NCBI RefSeq assembly: GCF_000411475.1
Contig: NZ_KE150465.1
Location: forward strand, 265,686 to 329,685
From: Streptococcus sp. HPH0090
GTDB taxonomy: Bacteria; Bacillota; Bacilli; Lactobacillales; Streptococcaceae
Direction of reading: 5' to 3'
Length of the DNA stretch: 64,000 nucleotides
Below, piece by piece: positions 7,225-16,555 of this stretch. The stretch's first letter is position 1. The number at the start of each line of letters is the position of its first letter. A program made the translations under genes and the position numbers. The notes under the pieces are model-generated. The model worked only from the letters and a program-made list of their open reading frames with translations, searched no databases and had not been told where the DNA came from.

Positions 7225-9885
7225 CTATAACCATTCTTTGTACTTCTTAATGTATAATTTTTTAATAACAGTGACGCTAAACATATACAAGAAAATAATA
7301 CCGACCAAAAACAAGAAGTATGGCAGTCCCAACGGAGCTAAATGAAGGATATTTACTAGTGGTCCATAAGGTAAACTAGTTACAAAGAAAGCTGCAACCA
7401 AAGTTGTAAAAATCACAAGCCAAGCCGGTCTGCTTTGTAGAAAAGGAACTTTTGCGGTACGAAGCATATGGATAACCATGGTTTGAGACCACATAGATTC
7501 GATGAACCAACCTGTTTGGAACAAGATAATAAACTGAAGGGCAGATTCTGATCCATGAACATAGTGATGACCTGTTACCAAAGGAACAATGATAAAGTAG
7601 AGGAAGATAAATGTCAAAATATCAAAGATAGATGATATTGGGCCCATCCAAACCATAAATCGCGTAATGGATTTTGCTTCCCATGTATGGGGTTGTTTGA
7701 GGAAGTCTTGATCCACATTATCAAATGGCAATGCCACACAAGACAAATCATAGACTAGATTTAGGACAATGAGATGAACAGGAGCCATTGGTAAAAATGG
7801 CAAGAAGATACTCGCAACAAGGAGTGAGAAGATATTCCCAAAGTTTGAACTAACGGTCATCTTGATGTACTTGGTCATGTTAGCGTAGACCTTACGACCT
7901 TCAACGATACCAGTTTCAAGAACCATGAGATCCTTGTCTAGCAAAATAACATCCGCAGTTTCCTTGGCGATATCAACTGCTGTATCCACAGAAATACCAA
8001 CATCCGCTACCTTCATAGATGGGGCATCGTTAATACCATCACCCATATAACCAACACCGTGTCCATTTCTCTTTAACTGTAGAATGATACGCGCTTTTTG
8101 GTCAGGTGACAATTTAGCAAAGACTGTTACACTTTCAACCGCTTCTGCCAATTCTTGGTCTGTCATTTGGTCGATATCAGCTCCCAAAAGGATGTGTTCA
8201 ACATCCAAACCAACCTTTTCGCAGATAGCTTGGGTTACTTTTTCGTTATCCCCAGTTAAAATTTTTGTTCTGACACCATGCTCAAGTAGAGCCTGAATAG
8301 CGGGTGCTGCAGATGGTTTTGGTGGATCCAAGAAGGCAAGATAACCAGTAAGAATCATATCGCTTTCATCAGTCACGGTATAGGCATAGTCTTCACGTAG
8401 ACCTGATTTGTAACCTACACCTAAAACACGCAAACCTTGACGGTTTAATTGCGCTACTTCTGCTAGTACTTCTTGGCGAATGTCTTCGGTTAGGGGAATG
8501 ATTTCTCCGCGGTACTCCACATGTGTCGAAATGTTCAACATTTCTTCTAAAGCGCCTTTGGTAACCATACTAACGACATTGCTATCGTCTTTGACGATGA
8601 CACTCATGCGTCTGCGTTCAAAGTCAAATGGAAGTTCGTCGATTTTTTGGAAGCTAGTATCCAAATTTTGTAGGATAACGTGTTCTTTAGCTTCTTTTTC
8701 AGTTCTACTGATAATGGCACGGTCCATCAAGTTTTTCAAACCAGTTTGAAAATGTGAATTTAGATAAGCTCTTCTTAAGACCGCCATATCCAAATCACCG
8801 TGAATATCCAAAGGATATTCTAAAACAATCTCATCCTGCGTTAAAGTTCCAGTTTTATCCGTACATAGGATATCGATTGCTCCTAAGTCCTGGATAGCAT
8901 TGAGTTTTTTGATAACCACCTTTTCCTTGGCCATGATAATAGAACCCTTGGCCAAGCTGGCTGTAATAATCATTGGAAGCATTTCTGGTGTGAGTCCGAC
9001 ACCAACACTCAAGGCAAAGACTCCAGCCTCTAGCCAGTCTCCATCGGTCAAACCATTTGCGAAAAACACAATCGGAACCATGACAAGCATCAAACGGATC
9101 AAGAGCCAAGAAATACTGTTCATTTCACGTTCAAAAGAAGTTGGCTCATCATAGGTGTTGAGAGTTTGCTCGATGGCTCCCATCATGGTATCATCACCAA
9201 CCGCTAGAACCATAGCTGTAGCACTTCCTGAGATAACGTTTGTCCCCATGAATGCCAAAGATTCTGCCTCTAAAAGACTCTCTACATTTTGAGTAGTAGC
9301 TTTATTTAAAGCAAGCTTTTCGACTGCATCACTTTCTCCAGTCAAACCTGATTGTTGAACGAAAAAGTCGCGTGATTCAAATAAGATGACATCTGCTGGA
9401 ATCATATCTCCCGCACTCAATTTCACGAGATCTCCCACAACCAAGTCATCGATGGGTAACTCTTGTTCAAGACCATCGCGAATAACAGTTGCTGTATTGA
9501 CAATCATTTTTGAAAGATTGGTTGTTGCCTTGTCACTCCGCAACTCTTGGACAAAACGGATGCCTCCTGAAATCAAAACCAAGACAACGATAATGATAGA
9601 GGTTGTCGGGTCCTCTTGACCAGGTTTGGCAAGCCAGACGTTTGTAACGAGAGAGATAAAGGCAATCACAAGCAAAATGATTGTGAAAGGATTGATAATG
9701 GACTCATAAATCTTTTTAAAGATGGAATCCTCTTGACCCTTTGTGATGGTGTTTTCACCATATAGGTCACGGTTTTCTTCGACCTGTTCTTGGTCTAAGC
9801 CTTTTAGACTTGTATGGTAAAAAGCTAGACTATCTTTTAATGGAGTTTGAATAGCAGTCGCTAATCTTTCTTTTGTAGTTTTCAT
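7225..9885 (-). CDS. mgtA: Magnesium-translocating P-type ATPase
   Basis: An 886-residue P3B-type ATPase importing Mg2+. The phosphorylation motif DKTGTLTQ has its aspartate at residue 343. TGES lies in the actuator domain, LTPEMLPMI is the metal-path motif of helix 4 typical of MgtA, and GDGINDAPS is the hinge motif. About ten membrane helices are evident, with the extra C-terminal group of this class. Start at 9885, preceded by AGGAG. The 399-nt leader carries a promoter, an M-box Mg2+ riboswitch, a terminator hairpin and a short leader ORF, which strongly supports Mg2+ as substrate. No clear terminator follows the gene. Confidence 0.95.
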   Translation of the reverse strand: MKTTKERLATAIQTPLKDSLAFYHTSLKGLDQEQVEENRDLYGENTITKGQEDSIFKKIYESIINPFTIILLVIAFISLVTNVWLAKPGQEDPTTSIIIVVLVLISGGIRFVQELRSDKATTNLSKMIVNTATVIRDGLEQELPIDDLVVGDLVKLSAGDMIPADVILFESRDFFVQQSGLTGESDAVEKLALNKATTQNVESLLEAESLAFMGTNVISGSATAMVLAVGDDTMMGAIEQTLNTYDEPTSFEREMNSISWLLIRLMLVMVPIVFFANGLTDGDWLEAGVFALSVGVGLTPEMLPMIITASLAKGSIIMAKEKVVIKKLNAIQDLGAIDILCTDKTGTLTQDEIVLEYPLDIHGDLDMAVLRRAYLNSHFQTGLKNLMDRAIISRTEKEAKEHVILQNLDTSFQKIDELPFDFERRRMSVIVKDDSNVVSMVTKGALEEMLNISTHVEYRGEIIPLTEDIRQEVLAEVAQLNRQGLRVLGVGYKSGLREDYAYTVTDESDMILTGYLAFLDPPKPSAAPAIQALLEHGVRTKILTGDNEKVTQAICEKVGLDVEHILLGADIDQMTDQELAEAVESVTVFAKLSPDQKARIILQLKRNGHGVGYMGDGINDAPSMKVADVGISVDTAVDIAKETADVILLDKDLMVLETGIVEGRKVYANMTKYIKMTVSSNFGNIFSLLVASIFLPFLPMAPVHLIVLNLVYDLSCVALPFDNVDQDFLKQPHTWEAKSITRFMVWMGPISSIFDILTFIFLYFIIVPLVTGHHYVHGSESALQFIILFQTGWFIESMWSQTMVIHMLRTAKVPFLQSRPAWLVIFTTLVAAFFVTSLPYGPLVNILHLAPLGLPYFLFLVGIIFLYMFSVTVIKKLYIKKYKEWL

Positions 9886-9899
9886 CGGTTTCTCCTATC

Positions 9900-9980
9900 T
9901 GTATGAATGGTAATTTCATACACAGGGACCAATCACTTTATAAGGACAGAACGACACAAATCAGCGATTGGCTGTGTATG
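9900..9980 (-). promoter_or_regulatory. Mutually exclusive hairpins before mgtA
   Basis: On the transcript, CATACACAG+CCAATCGC (plus 9964-9980) can pair with GTGATTGG+CTGTGTATG (plus 9917-9936, 3-nt bulge), making about 17 bp with one G-U pair. The distal arm overlaps a second hairpin, GTATGAA/TTCATAC (9901-9921, 7-nt loop), which ends 4 nt before the mgtA ribosome binding site. Both cannot form at once. The long stem spans codons of the leader ORF, so ribosome position could choose between them. The switch itself is inference. Confidence 0.6.
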
Positions 9981-10009
9981 TGCGGTTCTGGATGATCGTC
10001 AATTTGCAT
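9938..10009 (-). CDS. Leader peptide ORF upstream of mgtA (23 aa)
   Basis: Too short for usual gene calling. ATG at 10009 follows AAAGGAG at 6-nt spacing and the ORF runs 23 codons to TAA, starting MQIDDHPEPHIHSQS and ending with a hydrophobic ICVVLSL stretch. The N-terminus combines acidic residues and prolines (DD, PEP), the composition that destabilises ribosomes at low Mg2+ in enterobacterial MgtL. It lies between the M-box terminator and mgtA, and its codons form part of a long stem. A regulatory leader role is inferred from these features; no homologue is known to me. Confidence 0.6.
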   Translation of the reverse strand: MQIDDHPEPHIHSQSLICVVLSL

Positions 10010-10035
10010 CGTTTGTCTCCTTTCTTTGTTTTAAA

Positions 10036-10069
10036 ACAGCAGAAAGTCCTGCCATAAAATGGCAGGACT
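10036..10069 (-). terminator. Riboswitch expression-platform terminator
   Basis: A strong inverted repeat with AGTCCTGCCAT/ATGGCAGGACT arms (10045-10069) lies directly after the M-box aptamer. The following tract TTTCTGCTGTTTT is an imperfect U run. It is expected to form when Mg2+ is plentiful. Confidence 0.75.
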
Positions 10070-10087
10070 AAAAAACTTATTGTCTGT

Positions 10088-10231
10088 TTTCGTTCAAGCT
10101 TTAACTCCATAGGGCGATGTAATGAGCTTAGTCTTGACCTTCGCGACCAGGACTGTTGACCAACGAGTAGTGTCTCCACTGCTTTGCGGTAGTCATCCGT
10201 ATCCCTATGGTAGCCTCACCTACCGTTTTCG
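10088..10231 (-). ncRNA. M-box (ykoK) Mg2+ riboswitch
   Basis: The reverse strand carries the conserved M-box blocks in order: GGTAGGTGAGGCTACC, ATAGGGATACGG, the AGCAGTGGAGACACTACTCG hairpin, TTGGTCAACAG, and CGCCCTATGGAGTTAAAGC. These are the hallmark elements of the ykoK leader that senses Mg2+. A consensus promoter sits immediately upstream and a terminator hairpin immediately downstream, with mgtA as the controlled gene. The exact boundaries are approximate. Confidence 0.93.
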
Positions 10232-10237
10232 CCTTTC

Positions 10238-10266
10238 AGTATAAACCATTAACTAGTAAAAGTCAA
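10238..10266 (-). promoter_or_regulatory. Promoter of the mgtA leader
   Basis: Reverse strand TTGACT (10261-10266), 17-nt spacer, TATACT (10238-10243). The predicted transcription start is at about 10231, at the 5' edge of the M-box. Confidence 0.87.
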
Positions 10267-10284
10267 CGATTTATCTCATTTTTC

Positions 10285-11346
10285 TTAGATTACGATTAAT
10301 TCTTTTGGAGCAAGGGTTAATAACTCACAACCTGTATCTGTAATCAGGATATCATCTTCGATACGAACTCCGTATTTACCTTCAATATAAATACCAGGTT
10401 CATCCGTCAAGACCATACCAGTTTTGATAACTTCTTTGGAAGTTTGGCTAAAGTAAGGTTCTTCGTGGATATCAAGTCCAATACCGTGCCCGATACCGTG
10501 TGTAAAGTATTCTCCATAGCCTGCTTCCACAATAATATCACGAGGGATTTTATCAAAATCACGGAAACCTAAGCCATCCTTAGCTTGGTCAATCAGAGCT
10601 TGGTTAGCCTTCAAAACGGTGTTGTAGATTTCTGCTTGTTCGTCGCTGACATGGCCTAGGTAGATGGTACGAGTCATATCACTCACATAATGCTCGTAAA
10701 GACAACCGAAGTCCATGGTAATAGCTTCGCCTAGTTCTACTGGCTTGTGCATTGGGTGGGCATGAGGTTTAGAAGAGTTGATTCCACTCGCTAGAATCGT
10801 ATCAAAAGACAAACCAGCAGCGCCTAATTCACGCATACGGAAGTCCAGGAAGTTGGCAATTTCAATTTCTGTCTTACCTGGCTTGATAAAGTCAAGAGCA
10901 TCGTGGAAAGCTTGGTCTGAGATGGAACAAGCTTTACGAATAGTCGCAATCTCTGTCTCATCCTTAATCATACGAAGGGCTTCAACAAACTGTGTCTGTG
11001 GAACTAGTTCTAAACCTTCAAAGGCGGTTTGCATGCGATGGTAATAAGAAACTGAAATCTCATCTTCAAACCCGATACGAGAAAGGCCCATGTCTTTTGC
11101 AATCTTTGCGATAGTTGCCAACTCATCACGTTCTGCAAAAATCTCAAAACCAGTAACTTCTTGCTTGGCAGCGATAATATAGCGAGCATCTGTCACTAAC
11201 ACCTGACGGTCACGACTGATAAAGACTGTTCCATTTGAACCCCAAAATCCTGTCAAATAGTAGACATTTTTAAGGTTGTTGATAATGATTCCATCTAGTT
11301 CTTTTTCTTGCATTTTATCGAGAAATGCTTGCACACGTTTATTCAT
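10285..11346 (-). CDS. pepP: Xaa-Pro aminopeptidase/dipeptidase, M24B family
   Basis: A 353-residue metallopeptidase that removes N-terminal residues ahead of proline, helping recycle peptides taken up by oligopeptide transporters. The creatinase-like N-terminal domain covers about residues 1-125. The pita-bread catalytic domain carries the dinuclear metal ligands in [17 protein letters not shown] (two Asp), HGIGHGIGL (His), DEPGIYI (Glu) and VRIEDDI (Glu). Its ATG overlaps the uvrA stop by 8 nt, so it is co-translated with uvrA. The size fits the short PepP/PepQ type; exact substrate length preference is not visible. Confidence 0.9.
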   Translation of the reverse strand: MNKRVQAFLDKMQEKELDGIIINNLKNVYYLTGFWGSNGTVFISRDRQVLVTDARYIIAAKQEVTGFEIFAERDELATIAKIAKDMGLSRIGFEDEISVSYYHRMQTAFEGLELVPQTQFVEALRMIKDETEIATIRKACSISDQAFHDALDFIKPGKTEIEIANFLDFRMRELGAAGLSFDTILASGINSSKPHAHPMHKPVELGEAITMDFGCLYEHYVSDMTRTIYLGHVSDEQAEIYNTVLKANQALIDQAKDGLGFRDFDKIPRDIIVEAGYGEYFTHGIGHGIGLDIHEEPYFSQTSKEVIKTGMVLTDEPGIYIEGKYGVRIEDDILITDTGCELLTLAPKELIVI

Positions 11347-14170
11347 GATGTAACTTTCCTTTCAAATACTGTCCTGTATAGCTAGCTTCATTAGCAGCTA
11401 CTTCCTCTGGAGTTCCTGTTGCAATGATGGTACCACCACCGACACCGCCTTCTGGACCTAAATCGATGATATGGTCTGCTGTTTTGATGACATCTAGATT
11501 GTGCTCAATCACGAGAACTGTATTACCATCATCGACAAAGCGAGACAAGACCTTCAGTAGACGCGCGATATCCTCGGTATGAAGACCAGTTGTCGGTTCA
11601 TCTAGAATGTAGAAGGATTTACCGGTCGAGCGTTTATGGAGTTCGCTAGCCAGCTTCATACGCTGCGCTTCTCCACCAGAAAGTGTCGTAGCTGGTTGTC
11701 CCAAGGTCACATAGCCTAGACCAACATCTTTGATAGTCTGGAGTTTGCGTTGAATTTTCGGAATGTGTTTGAAAAATTCTACCGCATCGTTGACGGTCAT
11801 ATCTAAAACTTGCGAGATATTCTTTTCCTTATAATGAACTTCCAGCGTTTCACTGTTATAGCGGGTCCCATGGCAGACTTCACAAGCTACGTATACGTCT
11901 GGCAAGAAGTGCATCTCAATCTTGATAATCCCGTCACCTGAGCAGGCCTCACAGCGACCACCCTTAACATTGAAACTGAAACGCCCCTTTTTGTAACCTC
12001 GAATCTTGGCCTCATTTGTCTGAGCAAAGAGGTCTCGAATGTCATCAAAGACACCTGTATAGGTTGCGGGATTGGACCTTGGTGTTCTTCCAATAGGACT
12101 CTGGTCAATATCAATCAGACGGTCGATATGCTCAATTCCTGTAATCGCCTTAAACTTACCAGGCTTGTCTGAATTGCGATTGAGCTTTTGTGCAATAGCC
12201 TTTTTGAGGATGCTGTTAATCAAGGTAGACTTCCCTGAACCAGAGACACCTGTCACCGCAATGAATTTTCCTAGTGGGAAACGAGCGGTGATGTTTTGCA
12301 AGTTATTCTCACGCGCACCTGTCACTTCGATAAAGCGACCATTGCCAACGCGACGCTCTGACGGTACAGGAATCGCGCGTTTTCCTGATAGATACTGTCC
12401 TGTGATGGACTTGCTGTTGCGAGCTACCTGCTTAGGCGTTCCTGCAGCAACAATTTCTCCACCAAAGACACCTGCTCCAGGACCAACGTCAATCAGATAA
12501 TCGGCTTCTCGCATAGTATCTTCATCGTGTTCTACCACAATCAAGGTGTTCCCCAAATCACGCATCTTTTTCAGACTGGCAATCAGACGGTCATTGTCCC
12601 TCTGGTGAAGACCGATAGACGGCTCATCAAGAATATAGAGAACTCCTGAGAGGTTGGAACCAATCTGAGTCGCCAAGCGAATACGTTGGCTCTCCCCACC
12701 TGATAATGTTCCTGCAGAACGGGATAACGTTAAATAGTTAAGACCGACATTATTGAGGAAGGTCAAGCGGTCCTTGATTTCCTTAAGAATCGGACGAGCA
12801 ATAATGGCTTCATTTTTTGATAGACTCAACTGATCAATAGCTTCTAAGTGGTCTGCAATGGAGAGGTCTGAAATTTCTCCGATATGGAGTCCTTTTTCTC
12901 CCCCTACTCGAACAGATAAGGCCTGATCATTGAGACGATAACCGTGACAAGTACCACAGGTTAGCTCATTCATATAAAGGCGCATCTGTGTGCGGGTATA
13001 GTCGCTATTGGTTTCATGATAGCGACGTTTAATATTTCCTATAACACCTTCAAATGGAATGTCGATATCACGAACTCCACCGAATTCATTCTCATAGTGG
13101 AAATGGAATTCTTTCCCATCTGAACCATAAAAAATGAGATGTTTATCCGCCTCAGACAAGTCCTCAAAAGTCGTATCCATATCCACTCCAAAGGCTGTCA
13201 TGGCTTGTTCCAGCATATTTGGATAATAGTTAGAAGAGATAGGGTTCCAAGGTGCTAAGGCTCCCTCACGAAGAGTTTTGCTAGCATCTGGTACTACTAA
13301 ATCCGTATCAACCTCTAGCTTGATTCCCAAACCATCACACTCACTACAGGAACCAAACGGTGCATTGAAGGAGAAGAGACGAGGTTCTAACTCTGGAACC
13401 GTAAATCCACATACTGGACAAGCATAGTGTTCTGAGAAGAGCAACTCTGAATCATCCATAGTATCAATAACGACATATCCTTCAGCGATACGGAGAGCTG
13501 CTTCGATCGAATCAAAGAGACGACTACGGATACCATCCTTGATAATGATACGGTCTACCACCACGTCAATGTTGTGTTGTTTATTCTTTTCAAGTTCAGG
13601 AACTTCAGTCACGTCATAGACAACTCCATCGACACGGACACGGACGTAACCATCCTTTTGAATCTTTTCAATCAGCGTCTTATGCTGACCCTTTTTCTTA
13701 CGAACAACAGGAGCCAAAATCTGCAGACGCTGGCGCTCTGGCAATTCCAAAACCTTGTCCACAATCTGCTCTACAGACGAAGCCTTGATAGGCCCATGTC
13801 CATTGACACAGTAGGGTGTTCCTACACGTGCATAAAGAAGACGTAGATAATCGTTGATTTCCGTCGTTGTTCCAACCGTCGAACGAGGATTTTTACTGGT
13901 CGTTTTCTGGTCAATGGAAATGGCAGGGCTGAGACCATCGATAGAATCCACATCTGGCTTTTCCATATTGCCCAAGAACTGACGAGCATAGGCTGACAGG
14001 CTTTCAACGTAGCGACGTTGCCCTTCAGCATAAAGGGTATCAAAGGCCAAACTAGATTTTCCTGATCCAGATAGTCCCGTCACCACAACTAGCTTGTCAC
14101 GCGGAATTTCCACATCTATATTTTTTAAATTATGGGCGCGTGCCCCATGGATAACAATCTTATCTTGCAT
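11339..14170 (-). CDS. uvrA: Excinuclease ABC subunit A
   Basis: A 943-residue damage-recognition ATPase of nucleotide excision repair that loads UvrB on lesions. Two ABC modules are present: Walker [10 protein letters not shown] with K38, and a second GVSGSGKST. Both signature motifs LSGGE are present. Zinc modules include CPVC...CSEC and CEAC...CEVC. The start at 14170 (MQDKIVIHG) is preferred. An in-frame ATG 11 codons upstream overlaps the -10 box of the uvrA promoter and would lie before the transcript start. pepP follows with an 8-nt overlap; corA is divergent. Confidence 0.96.
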   Translation of the reverse strand: MQDKIVIHGARAHNLKNIDVEIPRDKLVVVTGLSGSGKSSLAFDTLYAEGQRRYVESLSAYARQFLGNMEKPDVDSIDGLSPAISIDQKTTSKNPRSTVGTTTEINDYLRLLYARVGTPYCVNGHGPIKASSVEQIVDKVLELPERQRLQILAPVVRKKKGQHKTLIEKIQKDGYVRVRVDGVVYDVTEVPELEKNKQHNIDVVVDRIIIKDGIRSRLFDSIEAALRIAEGYVVIDTMDDSELLFSEHYACPVCGFTVPELEPRLFSFNAPFGSCSECDGLGIKLEVDTDLVVPDASKTLREGALAPWNPISSNYYPNMLEQAMTAFGVDMDTTFEDLSEADKHLIFYGSDGKEFHFHYENEFGGVRDIDIPFEGVIGNIKRRYHETNSDYTRTQMRLYMNELTCGTCHGYRLNDQALSVRVGGEKGLHIGEISDLSIADHLEAIDQLSLSKNEAIIARPILKEIKDRLTFLNNVGLNYLTLSRSAGTLSGGESQRIRLATQIGSNLSGVLYILDEPSIGLHQRDNDRLIASLKKMRDLGNTLIVVEHDEDTMREADYLIDVGPGAGVFGGEIVAAGTPKQVARNSKSITGQYLSGKRAIPVPSERRVGNGRFIEVTGARENNLQNITARFPLGKFIAVTGVSGSGKSTLINSILKKAIAQKLNRNSDKPGKFKAITGIEHIDRLIDIDQSPIGRTPRSNPATYTGVFDDIRDLFAQTNEAKIRGYKKGRFSFNVKGGRCEACSGDGIIKIEMHFLPDVYVACEVCHGTRYNSETLEVHYKEKNISQVLDMTVNDAVEFFKHIPKIQRKLQTIKDVGLGYVTLGQPATTLSGGEAQRMKLASELHKRSTGKSFYILDEPTTGLHTEDIARLLKVLSRFVDDGNTVLVIEHNLDVIKTADHIIDLGPEGGVGGGTIIATGTPEEVAANEASYTGQYLKGKLHHE

Positions 14171-14201
14171 ATTACTTCTTTCTAGTTCATTGTTGCTTTC
14201 C

Positions 14202-14210
14202 ATTATACCA
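14202..14210 (-). promoter_or_regulatory. Extended -10 promoter of uvrA-pepP
   Basis: Reverse strand TGGTATAAT, TATAAT at 14202-14207. The ATG at 14203 overlaps this box, which rules it out as the translation start for this transcript. Confidence 0.7.
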
Positions 14211-14251
14211 AAAAAAGTGAAATTCTATTACCAAAAAAGCCGATTTTGTAG

Positions 14252-14257
14252 TATAAT
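14252..14257 (+). promoter_or_regulatory. -10 box of corA
   Basis: TATAAT about 55 nt upstream of the corA ATG, divergent from the uvrA promoter. No clear -35. Confidence 0.5.
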
Positions 14258-14312
14258 AGTACGGTGTCAAAAATCACTGAAACACGGATTAGATTAGGAA
14301 AGGATAGGAGAT

Positions 14313-15257
14313 ATGAAGCAAGTCTTTCTCTCAACTACAACTGAATTTAAAGAGATTGATACGCTCCAGCCGGGCACTTGGATCAATCTCGTCAATCCTA
14401 CTCAAAGCGAATCGATGGAAATCGCATCGGCCTTTGATATTGATATCGCCGATCTCCGTGCACCGCTCGATGCGGAAGAGATGTCTCGTATCACCATCGA
14501 AGATGAGTACACTTTGATCATCGTAGACGTCCCAATCACAGAGGAAAGAAATAACCAGACCTACTACGTGACTATTCCCTTGGGGATTATCATCACAGAA
14601 GAGGCTATTATCACTACCTGTTTGGAGCCTCTCCCACTTCTTGATATCTTTATCAATCGTAGGCTTCGCAATTTCTATACCTTCATGCGTTCACGCTTCA
14701 TCTTCCAGATTCTCTACCGCAACGCGGAGATTTACCTAACCGCCCTCCGTTCAATCGAACGTAAGAGTGAGCAGATTGAGAGCCAACTTCACAAATCTAC
14801 TCGAAACGAAGAATTGATTGAACTCATGGAATTAGAAAAGACCATCGTCTACTTCAAGGCTTCTCTGAAGACTAACGAGCGCGTGATTAAGAAATTGACC
14901 AGCGCAACCAGCAATATCAAGAAATACCTTGAAGATGAAGACTTACTGGAAGATACCTTGATTGAAACGCAACAGGCCATCGAGATGGCGGACATCTATG
15001 GAAACGTCCTTCACTCTATGACAGAGACCTTCGCTTCTATCATTTCAAACAACCAGAACAATATCATGAAAACCTTGGCCCTCGTGACCATCGTTATGTC
15101 CATCCCAACCATGATTTTCTCAGCTTACGGAATGAACTTTAAGGACAATGAAATCCCTTTAAACGGAGAACCGCATGCTTTCTGGCTCATCGTCTTTATC
15201 GCCTTTGCTATGAGTGTTTCTCTCACTCTTTACCTCATCCATAAAAAATGGTTCTAA
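14313..15257 (+). CDS. corA: CorA-family Mg2+ transporter
   Basis: A 314-residue CorA/2-TM-GxN metal channel, expected to form a pentamer importing Mg2+ (some relatives move Co2+, Ni2+ or Zn2+). The signature GMN is at residues 273-275 at the end of the first C-terminal transmembrane helix. A second helix follows and a short basic tail ends in HKKWF. The long N-terminal cytoplasmic funnel and stalk helices match the family. It is followed 12 nt later by a DUF1129 membrane protein gene and probably shares its transcript. It lies 4.4 kb from mgtA. Confidence 0.93.
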   Translation: MKQVFLSTTTEFKEIDTLQPGTWINLVNPTQSESMEIASAFDIDIADLRAPLDAEEMSRITIEDEYTLIIVDVPITEERNNQTYYVTIPLGIIITEEAIITTCLEPLPLLDIFINRRLRNFYTFMRSRFIFQILYRNAEIYLTALRSIERKSEQIESQLHKSTRNEELIELMELEKTIVYFKASLKTNERVIKKLTSATSNIKKYLEDEDLLEDTLIETQQAIEMADIYGNVLHSMTETFASIISNNQNNIMKTLALVTIVMSIPTMIFSAYGMNFKDNEIPLNGEPHAFWLIVFIAFAMSVSLTLYLIHKKWF

Positions 15258-15269
15258 ACAGGAGTTATT

Positions 15270-15944
15270 ATGTCACAGATTGATTTAAAAGAATTAACAA
15301 AGAAAAACCAGGAATTTATCCACATTGCAACCCAACAATTTCTCAAGGACGGAAAGACAGATGCTGAAATCAAGGCTATCCTTGAAGAAGTGATTCCTCA
15401 TATCCTTGAGGAGCAACCAAAGGGAGTGACTGCTCGTTCTATCTACGGAGCACCAACTCACTGGGCTCACAGCTTTAGTGAAAAAGAGCAATACGAAAAA
15501 GAACATCCAAAGGAAAATGACGATCCAAAATTGATGATGTTGGATTCAGCCCTTTTCATCACAGGACTGTTTGCAGTGGTTAGCGCCTTGATGAGCTTCT
15601 TCTCAAACCAACCCGTAGCTTACGGATTGGTAACACTTATCAGTGTAGGGGCCTTTGGTGGAGTTGCCTTTTACCTTCTCTATCACTTCATCTACCGCTA
15701 CTACGGACCAGATACTGACCGTAGCCAACGCCCTCCATTCTGGAAATCACTTTTGGTTATGTTAGCAACTATGTTTGCATGGGTTCTCATTCTCTTCTTG
15801 AGCAACTTCCTTCCACAAGCCATCAACATCAGCCTCCCACCACTTGTTTTATTGGTGATTGGAGGAGCTCTCCTTGCCCTACGTTTCTACCTCAAAAAAC
15901 GTTTCAACATCAAGAGCGCAAGTGCTGGACCTGCTAGATATTAA
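15270..15944 (+). CDS. DUF1129 family membrane protein
   Basis: A 224-residue protein with a cytoplasmic helical N-terminus (about residues 1-85, including KKNQEFIHIATQQFLKDGK) and four or more transmembrane segments in the C-terminal half. This layout matches DUF1129, a Firmicute family often beside corA in streptococci. Its RBS AGGAG follows the corA stop directly, so the two are probably translated from one message. Function unknown; a link to metal transport is guilt by association. Confidence 0.85.
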   Translation: MSQIDLKELTKKNQEFIHIATQQFLKDGKTDAEIKAILEEVIPHILEEQPKGVTARSIYGAPTHWAHSFSEKEQYEKEHPKENDDPKLMMLDSALFITGLFAVVSALMSFFSNQPVAYGLVTLISVGAFGGVAFYLLYHFIYRYYGPDTDRSQRPPFWKSLLVMLATMFAWVLILFLSNFLPQAINISLPPLVLLVIGGALLALRFYLKKRFNIKSASAGPARY

Positions 15945-15955
15945 GATAAACAAAA

Positions 15956-15990
15956 AAAGTAGTGTGTTTTGTAGACACACTACTTTTATT
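15956..15990 (+). terminator. Terminator of corA-DUF1129
   Basis: Perfect 12-bp inverted repeat AAAGTAGTGTGT/ACACACTACTTT (15956-15967 and 15975-15986) followed by T-rich sequence. Confidence 0.87.
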
Positions 15991-16088
15991 CTGTCTCCAA
16001 ATCATTTTTCGATTCTCAAAAGAAGTAGACACATTTTCTAATAACATTCTAATGTAAAGTCTTTCCTTAGAATCCCGAGGTTTTGTCC

Positions 16089-16117
16089 TTGAATCCAAGT
16101 TGTTTTTCTGTTATACT
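16089..16117 (+). promoter_or_regulatory. Promoter of the SemiSWEET gene
   Basis: TTGAAT (16089-16094), 17-nt spacer, TATACT (16112-16117), 25 nt before the ATG. Confidence 0.82.
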
Positions 16118-16142
16118 AATAAAGTAATAAGGAGAAATATAT

Positions 16143-16406
16143 ATGACTAAACAGAGAATTAATCAAGTTGTTGGTTCAATTGGTGCCTTTATCGGGATTA
16201 TTGTATTTATAGCCTACATCCCCCAAATTTTTGCCAATTTACAAGGAAATAAAGCTCAACCATTTCAACCTTTATCAGCAGCAGTCTCTTGCTTAATCTG
16301 GGTCATTTATGGATGGACAAAAGAGCCTAAGAAAGACTGGATTCTAATCATTCCAAACTCGGCTGGGGTTATCCTTGGCGGACTGACCTTCCTTACTGCT
16401 CTATAA
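16143..16406 (+). CDS. SemiSWEET family sugar transporter
   Basis: An 87-residue membrane protein with three helices, the size of one SemiSWEET protomer; the family works as a homodimer carrying small sugars. The PQ motif is in AYIPQIFANLQGN on helix 1, and the conserved SAAVSCLIWVIYGW segment on helix 2 supplies the Trp and nearby residues that line the pocket in homologues. A Pro-bearing IIPNSAGVILG segment starts helix 3. It is monocistronic, with its own promoter and terminator. Substrate unknown. Confidence 0.88.
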   Translation: MTKQRINQVVGSIGAFIGIIVFIAYIPQIFANLQGNKAQPFQPLSAAVSCLIWVIYGWTKEPKKDWILIIPNSAGVILGGLTFLTAL

Positions 16407-16421
16407 GAAATTAACTACTAT

Positions 16422-16452
16422 AAAAGCAACCACCTAATTGGTTGCTTTTTTG
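16422..16452 (+). terminator. Terminator of the SemiSWEET gene
   Basis: Inverted repeat AAAAGCAACC/GGTTGCTTTT followed by T6. Confidence 0.87.
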
Positions 16453-16496
16453 CTTACTTTCTTGATCTAAAAGCCTTTTTCTGATTCTAATTCTTG

Positions 16497-16525
16497 TTGT
16501 TTCTCCTCTTCTTTTGTGATACAAT
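16497..16525 (+). promoter_or_regulatory. Promoter of the S66 peptidase gene
   Basis: TTGTTT (16497-16502), 17-nt spacer, TACAAT (16520-16525) with a TG extension. Confidence 0.68.
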
Positions 16526-16555
16526 AGCATCAATTTATTTCTAGGAGGATGAGAT

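Noticed and set aside
9961-10179. 72-codon open frame in the mgtA leader
   Set aside because: It crosses the M-box aptamer and the terminator hairpin and has no ribosome binding site; the 23-codon frame starting at 10009 has one.
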